Assembly: GCA_017521985.1 (NCBI GenBank)
Contig: JAFXAZ010000040.1
Coordinates: 1 to 63,124 of the forward strand
DNA: 63,124 nucleotides
Reading direction: 5' to 3'
Origin: Lachnospiraceae bacterium
Lineage (GTDB): Bacteria; Bacillota; Clostridia; Lachnospirales; Lachnospiraceae
A program made the position numbers and the translations under genes. Below the pieces are notes generated by a model. That model was given only the letters and a program-made list of their open reading frames with translations. It did not search any database and was not told where the DNA came from. Within the stretch, counting starts at the first letter, position 1. Every line of letters begins with the position of its first letter. Positions 1-9,339 of this stretch are shown piece after piece.

Positions 1-433
1 CTCTTTCGTAAGCAAGTTCCAGACCAAGCATCTTTGCCTGAATACCGGTAACAATAAACTCACTGCTTACATATCCTTCCACTTCACCAGAAGTAATATG
101 ATACCAACCATCTGCTTCGTCCAGAATTTCGCATGCTGCATTGTTATACATCTTGCCTACAACCTTGGCGGAAGTACTTGCTGCTTCACGAACATTCAGG
201 TTGCCTTCTTCTACAATAGCAATGCCCAGTTCATCATATCCCCAGGAAGCACCAATCGCGTTGTTTACATATTCAATATATTTTTCTTTGTCTAATACTT
301 CATTCGTAACCGCGGCAATACCCACATTTCCCACAAGGCTGTTCATAGACATATCTGCTGCCTGTGTCGCAATCACTTGACTGCTCAAAAGGTATACGGT
401 AACTCCTGCAAATAAAAATTTCTTAAATGTCAT
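1..433 (-). CDS. Secreted SH3b-domain protein, C-terminus outside the window
   Basis: The gene enters from beyond the left edge, so only the first 144 codons are seen. Residues 1-26 form a signal peptide (MTFKKFLFAGV..., a hydrophobic core, then ATQAA). Residues about 72-128 form one bacterial SH3 (SH3b) domain with the typical NVREAAST start and GWYHI core. SH3b domains bind peptidoglycan, and in Clostridia they usually precede a wall hydrolase domain (NlpC/P60, amidase or SleB type); that catalytic part would lie off the window. The start is supported by a GGAG ribosome-binding site. A consensus promoter and a WalR-like box lie upstream, which fits a cell-wall role. The hydrolase identity is inference. 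Confidence 0.8.
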   Translation of the reverse strand, partial: MTFKKFLFAGVTVYLLSSQVIATQAADMSMNSLVGNVGIAAVTNEVLDKEKYIEYVNNAIGASWGYDELGIAIVEEGNLNVREAASTSAKVVGKMYNNAACEILDEADGWYHITSGEVEGYVSSEFIVTGIQAKMLGLELAYER

Positions 434-472
434 AATAGCTCCATTTTAAACATCACTAACTTTGTAAACTTT

Positions 473-529
473 GTTACAAATTTGTTACACCACGTTTGCT
501 ATTATAACAACTCCATAACATTTTGTCAA
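473..529 (-). promoter_or_regulatory. Consensus vegetative promoter with a WalR-like box just downstream
   Basis: On the minus strand TTGACA (529-524) and TATAAT (506-501) are separated by exactly 17 bases, a perfect sigma-A promoter for the SH3b gene. Directly after it, TGTAAC-N5-TGTAAC (489-473) matches the published WalR (YycF) consensus TGTWAH-N5-TGTWAH. A third half-site-like TGTAAA lies on the other strand at 463-468, making the dyad at 461-480. A WalR site placed after the -10 would be expected to repress; that reading is inference. Confidence 0.65.
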
Positions 530-555
530 CCCGCATTTACAATTGTTGACTTCCA

Positions 556-1524
556 TTACGAATTATCGCGCATCCCAAAATCTTGTCCTGCTCTCATATC
601 CTTCTGTAGCTGCTCTTTTAAAAGTTCCAAACTCTCAAACTTTTGTTCCGGTCGGTGATAACCGCAAAATACCGCGGTAACCTGTTTCCCATATAGGTCT
701 CCGTTAAAATCGAAAAGATAGCTTTCCGCCAACACTTCCCTTTGACCGCCCTGCTCTATAGTAGGCTTGGTTCCCACGTTTGTAATACCTTTATACCATG
801 TATTATCTGCCAAAACCTCGGTAAAGTATACTCCAAATGCAGGAAACACCTTGTTTTCCGGCCATTTTATATTTGCAGTAGGCATATCAAGCACGGTACT
901 GCCCAAATGGTTTCCATGAATCACTTGTCCGGTTACGGAAAAAGCTCGCCCCAACAACGCATTCGCTTTTGCAATATTTCCTTCACATATTTCTTTGCGA
1001 ATATAGCTGGAACTCACTTCTCCTACGCTATCTTCGTCGGGAAAAACATCTTTAATCATTAATTTATCTAAAATTTCCGCACCAAACCCGCCTTCTCTGC
1101 TGTAATTTAAAAGCATATTACAATCCCCAAGACCTTTATAGCCAAAGGAAACATCTTCACCTGCAATTAAGTTCTTGCAGTTTAATCTTTTTTGTAATAT
1201 TTCTGTAATAAATTCCTCTGCAGAAATTGCAGCAGTTTCTAAGTTCATAGGAAATTCAATCAGTAAATCCACACCAACCTTTTCAAATATATCACGTTTT
1301 TCCTGCAAAGTACACAGTTCTCTATACGTATCACCATCCTGAATAAACAGGCTTGCCGGTGATTTGTCAAAGGTAAACACTACGGTTTTCAGGCCTTTTT
1401 TCTTTTGTTCTAATAGTTTTGTCATTAAAAGCTGATGACCGATATGCACTCCGTCAAATTTTCCCAAAACAACTGCTGTAGGTTCTGCCACTTCAAAATC
1501 AATCGTTCCTGATATAATCTGCAT
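556..1524 (-). CDS. ribF: Bifunctional riboflavin kinase / FAD synthetase
   Basis: Makes FMN from riboflavin and then FAD from FMN. The N-terminal half is the nucleotidyltransferase (FAD synthetase) domain, with the HxGH nucleotide site at residues 27-30 (GVHIGH). The C-terminal half is the riboflavin kinase domain, with the PTAN motif (DMPTANI) near residue 210. Length 322 aa is usual for the family. I start at the ATG because AGGTGA lies 5 bases upstream of it; an in-frame GTG nine bases earlier overlaps that ribosome-binding site. It is the last gene of the nusA-infB operon and follows truB by 9 bases, the usual Firmicutes order. Confidence 0.95.
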   Translation of the reverse strand: MQIISGTIDFEVAEPTAVVLGKFDGVHIGHQLLMTKLLEQKKKGLKTVVFTFDKSPASLFIQDGDTYRELCTLQEKRDIFEKVGVDLLIEFPMNLETAAISAEEFITEILQKRLNCKNLIAGEDVSFGYKGLGDCNMLLNYSREGGFGAEILDKLMIKDVFPDEDSVGEVSSSYIRKEICEGNIAKANALLGRAFSVTGQVIHGNHLGSTVLDMPTANIKWPENKVFPAFGVYFTEVLADNTWYKGITNVGTKPTIEQGGQREVLAESYLFDFNGDLYGKQVTAVFCGYHRPEQKFESLELLKEQLQKDMRAGQDFGMRDNS

Positions 1525-1533
1525 CCTTATCAC

Positions 1534-2424
1534 CTACAAAAACATCTTTATCGGTTTTAAACGTTTTTTATCTATAACATACTGGTATATCCCATAAAAT
1601 TTTCCATTTCCGTACATGCGCACCTCCACACCATCTTTAAAATAAGGTGGGTTTTCAAGCATATTTGGATACATGGCATTTCCATTATCCAGATATTTGC
1701 AGTTTTCCGGTTTGGCATATACTGCCGGCATGTGCATGAAAACTCTATCCGGCGAAAGAAGTATTTTTGCAAGTTCTCCTGCATCCCTATATCTTTCCAG
1801 TTCTTCCAACGTAACCGCGTCTTCCAGCGTAAAATCTCCTACACGGGTTCTTAAAAGGCTTTTCATAGTCCCGAAGCATTCCAGCTTTTCACCGATATCA
1901 TTACAAAGAGTACGGATATAAGTACCTTTGGAACAAACCACACGAATTTTTACTACCGGAATTTCTATGGATAAAATTTCAATTTCCTTAAAAAATACCT
2001 TGCGGGCTTCTCGTTCCACTTCCTTGCCTTCTCTGGCAAGCTCATAAAGCTTCTTTCCATTAATCTTTACTGCAGAATACATCGGAGGAATCTGCATACA
2101 CTCACCTACAAAACTCATAACAGCTTCTGCAATCTGTGCTTCAGACACTTCTACCGGACTTGTCTTTAAAATTTCACCGGTCATATCCTGGGTATCCGTT
2201 GCTACACCCAATTGAAGCTCTGCAATGTACTCCTTCTCATGGTCTGCAAACAACTCTACCAACTTGGTCCCATTGCCTATACACACCGGCAAAACTCCGG
2301 TTGCATCCGGGTCTAAGGTACCGGTATGACCGATTTTTCGTTCTTTCAAAATGCCACGCATTTTGGCTACTACGTCGAAAGACGTATAACCTGCTTCTTT
2401 ATATATATTAATAATTCCGTTCAT
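1534..2424 (-). CDS. truB: tRNA pseudouridine(55) synthase
   Basis: Converts U55 in the T-loop of tRNAs to pseudouridine. The catalytic aspartate is D38, in GHTGTLDPDATG at residues 32-43, the signature of the TruB family. The KINGKKLYELAREG segment and the later SKGTYIRTLCNDIG segment are further family motifs, and the C-terminal stretch resembles a short PUA-like domain. Length 296 aa is normal. It lies 8 bases after nrnA and 9 bases before ribF, so it is almost certainly co-transcribed with them. Confidence 0.96.
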   Translation of the reverse strand: MNGIINIYKEAGYTSFDVVAKMRGILKERKIGHTGTLDPDATGVLPVCIGNGTKLVELFADHEKEYIAELQLGVATDTQDMTGEILKTSPVEVSEAQIAEAVMSFVGECMQIPPMYSAVKINGKKLYELAREGKEVEREARKVFFKEIEILSIEIPVVKIRVVCSKGTYIRTLCNDIGEKLECFGTMKSLLRTRVGDFTLEDAVTLEELERYRDAGELAKILLSPDRVFMHMPAVYAKPENCKYLDNGNAMYPNMLENPPYFKDGVEVRMYGNGKFYGIYQYVIDKKRLKPIKMFL

Positions 2425-2432
2425 CTAAATAC

Positions 2433-3377
2433 CTATACTTGTTTGGCAATCTCTTCCGTTAGCTTTGTTATAACCTGCTCCGGGGTACCCTGTATATTGC
2501 AGCCTGCTGCTTTTACATGTCCGCCTCCGCCAAAAACAGTAGTTACTTTTGTTGCATCCACTCTGTCAGAGGTGCGAAGACTTACCTTGTAATTGCCCGG
2601 CTCGATTTCATACATAAACACTGCACACTCCACTCCACGTACCGTTTTCAGCCGATTGATAATCCCCGTAAAATCAGGGCTGTCAGCCTGCAGCTTTGTC
2701 ATTTCTTCCCTGGTAAAATAACTAAGCAGACACTTGCCATCCAGATACCTTTCACTTTTTAAAACTGCCTCTGCCATAATTCTGGTCTGTTTATAGGTTT
2801 TTTCGTAAAAGCTTTCCTGAATTAAGTTTGCAAAATCTATATCATACTGAATTAATTTTGAGCCTGCTATCATTGTACTTGGCAGCGTGTTAGAAAACTG
2901 GAACACTCCCGTATCATGAATAATACCAATATAAAGTGCCTTTGCAATGTCATTGTCCAGATCTTCTTCCGGAATCAGATTGTAAATTAGTTCCGCCGTA
3001 GAACCGATTTCCGGCTGAATAACGTTTACATCACCACAGCCCGGATTGGTAATATGATGGTCAATATTGATTTTCTTTGCAGCACGTTCATATAACGCCT
3101 GTCCCTGACCGGTACGTTCCGGAGCAGAATCCAGACAAAAGAACACATCATAATGAGGTTTGGATGTAAAATTATAATCAATTTCTTTTACGCTTTCGAT
3201 TTGATAATGTGCTTTGGCAGACTCTTCCAGATACACCAAAACCTCTGCATCCGGCATAACCTTCTTTAAATATAAATACAATGCCATGCAAGAGCCCACA
3301 CAGTCACCATCCGGTCTCACATGACCAGTAATACCGATTGTTTTTGCTCCACTACACTGCTGTAACAGATTTAACAT
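2433..3377 (-). CDS. nrnA: DHH-family bifunctional oligoribonuclease / PAP phosphatase NrnA
   Basis: Degrades short RNA oligonucleotides and dephosphorylates 3'-phosphoadenosine 5'-phosphate. The DHH phosphoesterase motifs are visible in order: HVRPDGDCVGS (about 19-29), FCLDSAPERTG, IDHHITN (the DHH signature) and HDTGVFQFSNT. The C-terminal DHHA1 domain ends in the glycine-rich GGGGHVKAAGC. All expected metal-binding Asp and His residues are present and 314 aa is the usual size. An AGGAAG ribosome-binding site precedes the start. Its place between rbfA and truB is the standard order in Firmicutes. Confidence 0.93.
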   Translation of the reverse strand: MLNLLQQCSGAKTIGITGHVRPDGDCVGSCMALYLYLKKVMPDAEVLVYLEESAKAHYQIESVKEIDYNFTSKPHYDVFFCLDSAPERTGQGQALYERAAKKINIDHHITNPGCGDVNVIQPEIGSTAELIYNLIPEEDLDNDIAKALYIGIIHDTGVFQFSNTLPSTMIAGSKLIQYDIDFANLIQESFYEKTYKQTRIMAEAVLKSERYLDGKCLLSYFTREEMTKLQADSPDFTGIINRLKTVRGVECAVFMYEIEPGNYKVSLRTSDRVDATKVTTVFGGGGHVKAAGCNIQGTPEQVITKLTEEIAKQV

Positions 3378-3396
3378 ATTATTCTTCCTCTACTGC

Positions 3397-3768
3397 TTAT
3401 TCACTTCTATCCGGAATCTGTGCAATCACTTCGTCAATTTTTGCGCTCATTGCAACACCATATTCAATAGACTGGTCCATAATAAAGGTAATTTCCGGTG
3501 TATTTCTGAGATTTAAGTTTCTGGCAAGCTTGGTTCTGACAAAACCGGCTGCACTCTTTAAGCCCGCAAGGGTTTCTTTACAAGCCTGCTCATTTCCCAA
3601 AACACTGATATATGCTTTACAGGTCTTTAAATCCGGAGCAACCTGTACCGCTACTACACTGGTCAACGGTGAAATGCGTGGGTCCTTAATTTCGCCACGA
3701 ATAATTTCAGCAAGTTCTCTCTGAACTTCCCCATTGATACGAGTATTTTTCATACTGTTTTTTCTCAT
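3397..3768 (-). CDS. rbfA: 30S ribosome-binding factor A
   Basis: A small KH-fold protein that binds the immature 30S subunit and helps 16S rRNA 5'-end processing. The family pattern is visible: N-terminal RINGEVQRELAEIIRGE, then DPRISPLTSVVAVQVAPDL and the KH-like core ending in IEYGVAMSAKIDEV. It is 123 aa, typical. The start follows AGGAAACAACAGGTT; a second ATG five codons on (MKNTRING) is also possible. It lies between infB and nrnA in the nusA operon, separated from infB by 109 bases that contain a hairpin. Confidence 0.93.
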   Translation of the reverse strand: MRKNSMKNTRINGEVQRELAEIIRGEIKDPRISPLTSVVAVQVAPDLKTCKAYISVLGNEQACKETLAGLKSAAGFVRTKLARNLNLRNTPEITFIMDQSIEYGVAMSAKIDEVIAQIPDRSE

Positions 3769-3836
3769 AACCTGTTGTTTCCTTTCTGAATGTATTACTT
3801 TACTTACGACTATTTGTTATATTCTAAAGCATAAAT

Positions 3837-3869
3837 AATGGGGCTTTGCATAATTGCCCGAGCCCCATT
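3837..3869 (-). terminator. Intercistronic hairpin between infB and rbfA
   Basis: A perfect 9-bp stem (AATGGGGCT with AGCCCCATT, 15-base loop) lies 9 bases after the infB stop codon. The bases after the stem on the minus strand (ATTATTTATG) are only a weak U-tract, so it could be a leaky terminator or an RNA-stability element that lowers expression of the downstream rbfA-ribF genes relative to infB. Confidence 0.5.
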
Positions 3870-3877
3870 AAATTTAT

Positions 3878-6800
3878 TTAGCGTGGTACTTCTACCATCG
3901 TGTAAGCTTCTACAATATCCAGCTCCTGCATCTGGTCGAAGCCATCAAATACAAGACCACATTCAAAGCCTGCCTTAACTTCCTTCACATCATCCTTAAA
4001 GCGCTTCAAGCTTGCCAACTCACCTTCGTAAATCTGCTTGCCTTCTCTGGAAATACGAACCTTACAACCTCTCTGGAATACACCATCCAGTACATAAGAA
4101 CCTGCAATATTACCAACCGCACTAGCCTTGAAAATCTGACGAACTTCAGCATGACCGATAACCTTTTCTTCAAAGATTGGATCCAACATGCCCTTCATGG
4201 CTCTTTCAATATCTTCAATAGCCTGATAAATAACACGGTAAAGCTTGATTTCTACACCTTCACGCTCTGCGGTTGTCTTTGCAGTAGCATCCGGTCTGGA
4301 GTTGAAGCCGATAATAATTGCATTAGATGCTGAAGCAAGCACAACATCTGATTCATTAATCAGACCCACGCCGCCGTGGATACACTTAACCACAACCTCT
4401 TCATTAGACAGCTTGGTTAAAGACTGCTTTACAGCCTCTACAGAGCCCTGTACGTCTGCCTTTACAATAATATTCAATTCCTTCAGATTGCCTTCCTGAA
4501 TCTTGCCGAACAAGTCATCCAGGCTCATGCGCTTCTTGGTTTCTTCCAACATACGAGCCTTATACTCTGCCATGTAGGTCTCTGCATAAGTTTTTGCAGT
4601 CCTATCACTGTCATGAGACAAGAATACTTCACCAGCCTGCGGCACATCGGAAAGACCCAAAATTTCAACCGGTGTAGAAGGACCTGCTTCTTTTAAGCGG
4701 CGTCCCTTGTCATCAATCATAGCACGTACCTTACCATAGCAAGCACCTGCAGAAATAAAGTCACCTACATGCAAGGTACCCTTCTGAACCAATACCGTAG
4801 CAACCGGACCGCGGCCCTTGTCTAACTGTGCCTCGATAACAAGACCTCTTGCCTGACGCTTTGGATTAGCCTTTAACTCCAATACATCTGCAGTTAAAAG
4901 AATCATATCCAATAAATCTTCGATACCTTCGCCCTTCTTTGCAGAAACAGGACACATAACGGTACTGCCGCCCCAGTCTTCTGCAACAAGTTCGTATTCG
5001 GTAAGCATCTGCTTCACGCGGTCAATATTTGCACCCGGCTTATCAATCTTGTTGATAGCCACGATAATTTCAATGCCTGCTGCCTTTGCATGGTTGATTG
5101 CTTCGATTGTCTGTGGCATTACACCATCATCCGCTGCAACTACTAAGATTGCAATATCCGTTGCATTTGCACCACGCATACGCATAGCAGTAAATGCCTC
5201 GTGACCAGGTGTGTCTAAGAATGTAATCTTTTCACCGCCTGCCGTGGTAACAGTGTAAGCACCGATATGCTGTGTAATACCGCCGGCTTCCTTATCGGTA
5301 ACATGGGTCTTACGAATTGCATCCAGCAAGGAGGTCTTACCATGATCAACGTGACCCATAACACAAATTACAGGAGGACGTTTTACTAAAACTTCTTCGT
5401 TTTCATCCTCTTCCTTAAGAAGCTCTTCGATAACGTCAACCATTTCTTCTTTTTCGCAAAGGATTTCATATTCCATTGCAATTTCTTCTGCTTCTTCAAA
5501 GCTTACTTCATGGTTTACGGTAACAATCTTACCCTGCATAAAAAGCTTTTTTATGATAGCAGACGGCTGCATTCTCATCTTTTCTGCTAAATCTTTGATG
5601 GTAATGGTTTCCGGAAGCTGAATAACCTTAATCTGCTCTTCTACCACTTCCACTTTCTTTTCTGGCTTGATAAACTTGCCTGCTTTATTATTCTTACCCT
5701 TTACGTTTGCATTATCCTCTTCGTAAATGTAATCTTTTTTATTCTTGCGGTCTTTTTCCTGACCACTGGTACGACGTTCGTCACGCTTAGAATCTTTTGC
5801 AGGAGCTACATCTGCAAAGCCACCGGCATTACGGCTACCACTCTGCTTTCCCTTGCCACCCTGACCCGGTCTGGTCTGTCTTGCTTCTTCTTTGTCCTTA
5901 TCAAATACCGGTCTGCCTGCAAATCCACCCTGACGACTATCACGATTATCATTTCTACGTTCGCCGTAAGATGCGCCCTGACGATTGTCACCACGATTAT
6001 CTCTACGCTCGCCGTTAAAACCGCCCTGTCTGTTTTCGCCACGATTGAAATTACGGTCGCCATTGTTAAAACCACCCTGACGATTGTCGCCACGATTCTC
6101 ACCACGGTTATCTCTGCGGTCGCTATTATTATAACCGCCCTGACGATTTTCACCGCGGTTATCTCTGCGATCGCCATTGTTATAACCGCCCTGACGATTT
6201 TCACCACGGTTATCTCTGCGTTCACCGTTAAAGCCACCCTGTCTGTTTTCACCGCGATTATCTTTGCGGTCGCCATTATTCTGGCGATTATCGCGATTAA
6301 AGCCACCCTGACGATTTTCACCACGGTTGTCTCTGCGTTCATTACCTAATCCGCCTTGACGATTCTCATTTCTAACCGGCTTCTGTGCAGCCTCTTTATT
6401 TGCAACATTTGTTGTGGCAGATGTGGTCGGCTGCACTGACGCCACGGACTGAGATGGTACCGGTGCCGTCGGCTGAATCGGTGCTGTTGCTATAGTCTGT
6501 GCCGGTGCTTCCGTCTGTTTAGCCACCTGATTCTGTACCGGTGCAGGAGCTGCCGGCTTTACCGGTGCAGTCTGCTGTGCCTGTTGCTTATTAGTTTTCC
6601 CCTCACCTAAAATAGCCTTAAACTTCGCCGCCACCTGCTCTGCACTGATTTCGCTTCTGGCATTAACCTGCTGCTGCGGTTTTTGCTGTGGCTTCTGCTG
6701 CGGTTTTTCCTGAGTTTTATTCTTTGGAGCACCCATGCCTGTCTTACTGTGCTGCGGATTGCCAACAATTACAATACGTTTTTTCTTTTTCGGTGCTTCC

Positions 6801-7114
6801 TGTGCTGACGCCTTTGGCTCTTCTGCAGGTGCTGCTTTTGGCTCTTCTGCAGGTGCTGCTTTTGGCTCTTCTGCAGGTGCTGCTGCTTTTGGCTTTTCCA
6901 CCGGTGCCGCCTGTTTTGGCTGCTCTGCAGGTGCAGAAATCTTCGGTGCTTCCTGTGCTGCACCAAAATTCTTTTTTACCATTTCTACGGCACTGTCTTC
7001 CAAAGCACTCTGCGCTACTTTTCCCTCGATGCCGTTTGCCTGTAAATAACTTACAATTTCTTTACTTTGTATGTTTAACTCTTTTGCGAGTTCATATACT
7101 TTCATTTTACCCAT
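3878..7114 (-). CDS. infB: Translation initiation factor IF-2
   Basis: GTPase that places initiator fMet-tRNA on the 30S subunit and promotes subunit joining. Residues 1-50 form the first IF2_N domain ([14 protein letters not shown]). Residues about 55-245 are an Ala/Pro/Glu/Gln-rich linker, and about 250-400 an Arg/Asn/Gly repeat region. A second IF2_N domain follows, then the G domain with all motifs: GHVDHGKTS (G1), GGITQHIG (G2), DTPGHEA (G3), NKIDKP (G4) and SAKKGEG (G5), then beta-barrel and C2 domains. At 1078 aa it is long because of the linker. The ATG is chosen because GGAGG lies 8 bases upstream; an in-frame GTG two codons earlier is too close to it. Confidence 0.96.
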   Translation of the reverse strand: MGKMKVYELAKELNIQSKEIVSYLQANGIEGKVAQSALEDSAVEMVKKNFGAAQEAPKISAPAEQPKQAAPVEKPKAAAPAEEPKAAPAEEPKAAPAEEPKASAQEAPKKKKRIVIVGNPQHSKTGMGAPKNKTQEKPQQKPQQKPQQQVNARSEISAEQVAAKFKAILGEGKTNKQQAQQTAPVKPAAPAPVQNQVAKQTEAPAQTIATAPIQPTAPVPSQSVASVQPTTSATTNVANKEAAQKPVRNENRQGGLGNERRDNRGENRQGGFNRDNRQNNGDRKDNRGENRQGGFNGERRDNRGENRQGGYNNGDRRDNRGENRQGGYNNSDRRDNRGENRGDNRQGGFNNGDRNFNRGENRQGGFNGERRDNRGDNRQGASYGERRNDNRDSRQGGFAGRPVFDKDKEEARQTRPGQGGKGKQSGSRNAGGFADVAPAKDSKRDERRTSGQEKDRKNKKDYIYEEDNANVKGKNNKAGKFIKPEKKVEVVEEQIKVIQLPETITIKDLAEKMRMQPSAIIKKLFMQGKIVTVNHEVSFEEAEEIAMEYEILCEKEEMVDVIEELLKEEDENEEVLVKRPPVICVMGHVDHGKTSLLDAIRKTHVTDKEAGGITQHIGAYTVTTAGGEKITFLDTPGHEAFTAMRMRGANATDIAILVVAADDGVMPQTIEAINHAKAAGIEIIVAINKIDKPGANIDRVKQMLTEYELVAEDWGGSTVMCPVSAKKGEGIEDLLDMILLTADVLELKANPKRQARGLVIEAQLDKGRGPVATVLVQKGTLHVGDFISAGACYGKVRAMIDDKGRRLKEAGPSTPVEILGLSDVPQAGEVFLSHDSDRTAKTYAETYMAEYKARMLEETKKRMSLDDLFGKIQEGNLKELNIIVKADVQGSVEAVKQSLTKLSNEEVVVKCIHGGVGLINESDVVLASASNAIIIGFNSRPDATAKTTAEREGVEIKLYRVIYQAIEDIERAMKGMLDPIFEEKVIGHAEVRQIFKASAVGNIAGSYVLDGVFQRGCKVRISREGKQIYEGELASLKRFKDDVKEVKAGFECGLVFDGFDQMQELDIVEAYTMVEVPR
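5925..6370 (-). repeat. Degenerate coding repeats for an [11 protein letters not shown]-type region of IF-2
   Basis: About ten imperfect copies of a unit coding for [12 protein letters not shown](F/Y)N, spaced about 17-19 codons apart, make an Arg/Asn/Gly/Gln-rich, presumably disordered segment within IF-2. The units diverge in synonymous bases, so this is an old, selected protein repeat rather than a fresh DNA expansion. Such RGG-like stretches bind RNA in other proteins; here that is inference. Confidence 0.8.
6817..6884 (-). repeat. 24-bp tandem repeat in the infB linker
   Basis: Two identical 24-base units followed by a third that matches for its first 20 bases. On the minus strand they encode the KAAPAEEP-type repeat of the IF-2 N-terminal linker. 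The near identity at DNA level suggests recent slippage and a length that could vary between strains. Confidence 0.8.
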
Positions 7115-7129
7115 GCTCACTACCTCCGT

Positions 7130-7444
7130 TTATTTATCAAGACTTTCAAGGTGATTTATAATGGACTTTGCAAAGCCCTCATCCAACACTGCTATGGAAG
7201 CACGTATCTCTTTGCCGATTGCATGACCCAGAGATTCCTTGGTTCCATATTCAAAACATGGGACCTCATAAAAGCTGCATTTGTCTTTAAATAACTTTTT
7301 TGTATTGGCGGATGCATCTGCGGCAACAATCACCAGACATGCACTGCCATCTTTTACTGCGCCTTCCGCTGCAAACTCTCCACTTACCAGATTTCTGGAA
7401 CGAGTACAAAGTCCCAGCAAAGACTCCACCTTATTCTGCTTCAA
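7130..7444 (-). CDS. ylxQ: L7Ae/L30e-family ribosomal protein YlxQ
   Basis: Small RNA-binding protein of the L7Ae/L30e/Gadd45 fold that binds kink-turn RNA and associates with ribosomes in Firmicutes. The family signature is seen in LLGLCTRSRNLVSGE near the N-terminus and LVIVAADASANTKK in the middle. It is 104 aa, standard. The start codon is TTG, which overlaps the end of ylxR by 14 bases and has GAGGAG about 11 bases upstream. The overlap and the 15-base gap to infB indicate translational coupling within the nusA operon. Confidence 0.85.
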   Translation of the reverse strand: MKQNKVESLLGLCTRSRNLVSGEFAAEGAVKDGSACLVIVAADASANTKKLFKDKCSFYEVPCFEYGTKESLGHAIGKEIRASIAVLDEGFAKSIINHLESLDK

Positions 7445-7703
7445 TATTAATAAACTCCTCTTCCAGCGCCGCGTATACTTCCTTTGGAATACTCATTTTA
7501 AAAGAGCGTTCAAGACCCTTAGATTTAATTGCCCTTTTGAGGCACTCCTCACTCTTACACAAATACGCACCGCGTCCGTTCTTTTTGCCTGTTACATCCA
7601 AAACAAATGTATCTTCCGGTGTGTGTAAAATTCGCATTAATTCTTTTTTACTCTTCATTTCACCGCAGCCGATACATAATCTCATTGGAATTTTCTTATT
7701 CAT
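7431..7703 (-). CDS. ylxR: YlxR (DUF448) RNA-binding protein
   Basis: A 90-aa protein of the YlxR/DUF448 family, always found between nusA and ylxQ in Firmicutes. The N-terminal PMRLCIGCGEMKSKKELMRI segment and the GRGAYLCKSEEC motif are the family signature, and both carry paired cysteines. I use the ATG whose ATGAATAA overlaps the last 8 bases of nusA; longer readings upstream only run antiparallel to nusA coding sense in another frame. The family is described as nucleic-acid binding and, in some species, as a nucleoid or RNase P partner; which applies here is not visible. Confidence 0.88.
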   Translation of the reverse strand: MNKKIPMRLCIGCGEMKSKKELMRILHTPEDTFVLDVTGKKNGRGAYLCKSEECLKRAIKSKGLERSFKMSIPKEVYAALEEEFINIEAE

Positions 7704-8814
7704 CGTACTCATCATACTCCTCGTATTCGCTATCCTCATCCAGATAGTCTTCATAACGGAATCCGTATGCATCCTTTGCCTGAGTCTCACTCTTGATGTC
7801 AATCTTGTAGCCTGTAAGTCTTGCTGCAAGGCGGGCATTCTGACCTTCCTTACCAATTGCAAGGCTTAACTGATAATCCGGAACAACAACTTTTGCTGTT
7901 TTTTCATCCGGGTCAGCAAATACTGCAACAACTTTGGATGGAGCAAGCGCATTCTGGATAAAGTTACCCGGATTTTCGTCCCAAGGAACAATATCAATCT
8001 TTTCACCACGGAGCTCGTCTACAATTGCATTTACTCTGGCACCGTTCATACCTACGCATGCACCGACAGCATCCACGTTTGGATTATTAGAACGAACCGC
8101 CATCTTGGTACGACTGCCCGCTTCACGCGCAATACTCATAATTTCTACTGTGCCATCACTAATTTCTGTAACCTCTGACTCAAACAAACGCTTAACTAAT
8201 TCCGGATGAGTACGGCTTACGGTTATTCGAGGACCTTTCGTAGTATTTTTTACTTCTACGATATATACCTTAACTCTCTGAGTAGGTACTAACACTTCGC
8301 CTTTTACCTGTTCACTCTCTAATAACAGTGCATCTGCCTTACCTAAGTTAATGCTTACATTTTTGTCAACCACACGCTGAACAATACCGGTAACAATTTC
8401 CTTTTCCAGCTCAGAATACTGATTGTAAACAACGCTTCTTTCCTCTTCACGGATTTTCTGTAAAATCACGTTCTTTGCATGCTGTGTAGCAATACGGCCA
8501 AATTCCTTGGACTTTATTTCTACATGAAGCATATCACCCACCTGTGCTTTCTTGGAAATCTCCAATGCATCATCCAGTGAAATCTGAAGCACTTTGTCTT
8601 CTACGTCGTCCTCGGTCTCAACAACTTCTCTGACAGCGTATACTAAGAAATCACCGGTTTCACGATTTACTTCTACCTTAACATTGTCAGCCTTACCAAA
8701 ATGGTTTTTGCATGCTGCCAATAAAGAGTTTTCAATAGTCTCAAACATAACCTCTTTACTGATTTCCTTTTCTTTCTCCAGAATATCAAGTGCCTCTAAT
8801 AATTCTTTGTTCAT
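7696..8814 (-). CDS. nusA: Transcription termination/antitermination protein NusA
   Basis: Binds RNA polymerase and nascent RNA, stimulating pausing and termination or antitermination. Domains in order: the N-terminal RNAP-binding domain (residues 1-about 125), an S1 RNA-binding domain (about 130-200, with IVTGIVQRVVDKNVSINLGKAD), then two KH domains, with the invariant DAVGACVGMNGARVNAIVDELRGEKID and LAIGKEGQNARLAARLTG. The C-terminus is a short acidic tail (DEDSEYEEYDEYDE); the acidic repeat domains of the longer proteobacterial NusA are absent, as usual in Firmicutes. A strong GGAGG ribosome-binding site precedes the ATG. Confidence 0.97.
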   Translation of the reverse strand: MNKELLEALDILEKEKEISKEVMFETIENSLLAACKNHFGKADNVKVEVNRETGDFLVYAVREVVETEDDVEDKVLQISLDDALEISKKAQVGDMLHVEIKSKEFGRIATQHAKNVILQKIREEERSVVYNQYSELEKEIVTGIVQRVVDKNVSINLGKADALLLESEQVKGEVLVPTQRVKVYIVEVKNTTKGPRITVSRTHPELVKRLFESEVTEISDGTVEIMSIAREAGSRTKMAVRSNNPNVDAVGACVGMNGARVNAIVDELRGEKIDIVPWDENPGNFIQNALAPSKVVAVFADPDEKTAKVVVPDYQLSLAIGKEGQNARLAARLTGYKIDIKSETQAKDAYGFRYEDYLDEDSEYEEYDEYDE

Positions 8815-8853
8815 TTTTCCATTTTCCTCCTAAAGATTTATAAAATATATCCA

Positions 8854-9318
8854 CTAAAAATCTAATGTCAATCTGATTATTGCAATTTCATTACGCTTAA
8901 AAGTGCGCTCACCCTGTTCTTCTTCTATGGTCAGGCTTTCGCTGTCAAAGCCCTTTAAAATACCTGTGAATTCCTTAACTTTGTCAATCGGCTTAAAGGT
9001 TTTAATCTCCACTTCCTCACCGATACTATACTGCAAATGACGGTCTTTTTTTAAAGTACGCCCCAGTCCCGGACTGCTGACTTCCAATGTGTAGGATTCC
9101 TCAATAAAGTCCTCTTCATCCAGTACATCGGAAAATGCCCGATTTACCTCTACGCAGTCATTAATATTGACCCCTTCCGGCTTGTCAATATACACACGTA
9201 AGTACCAGTCGTTGCCTTCCTTGACATACTCTACGTCATACACACTTACGCCTGCCTTCTCTACGATTGGTCCAAGTAAGCTTTCTGCTTTTGCTTCGTA
9301 GTTCTCTCTTTTTGACAT
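8854..9318 (-). CDS. rimP: Ribosome maturation factor RimP
   Basis: Needed for 30S subunit maturation. Family motifs include DVEYVKEGNDWYLRVYIDKP, DCVEVNRAFSDVLDEED and the strongly conserved YTLEVSSPGLGRTLKKDRH. At 154 aa it has the normal size when started at the ATG preceded by GGGAGAAC. A longer in-frame reading would run through the upstream hairpins and a Lys/Cys-rich stretch unlike RimP, so it is rejected. It is the first gene of the nusA-infB operon. Confidence 0.94.
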   Translation of the reverse strand: MSKRENYEAKAESLLGPIVEKAGVSVYDVEYVKEGNDWYLRVYIDKPEGVNINDCVEVNRAFSDVLDEEDFIEESYTLEVSSPGLGRTLKKDRHLQYSIGEEVEIKTFKPIDKVKEFTGILKGFDSESLTIEEEQGERTFKRNEIAIIRLTLDF

Positions 9319-9339
9319 ATGTTCTCCCTTCATAAGTTG

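Noticed and set aside
742-1062. Plus-strand frame opposite ribF
   Set aside because: Antisense shadow of a strongly conserved gene, without ribosome-binding site or domain.
5806-6342. Long alternative reading frame within the infB repeat region
   Set aside because: It is a frame-shifted shadow of the IF-2 repeats, with low-complexity composition and no ribosome-binding site.
5925-6370. CRISPR array
   Set aside because: The repeats are imperfect, in frame with infB and without unique spacers.
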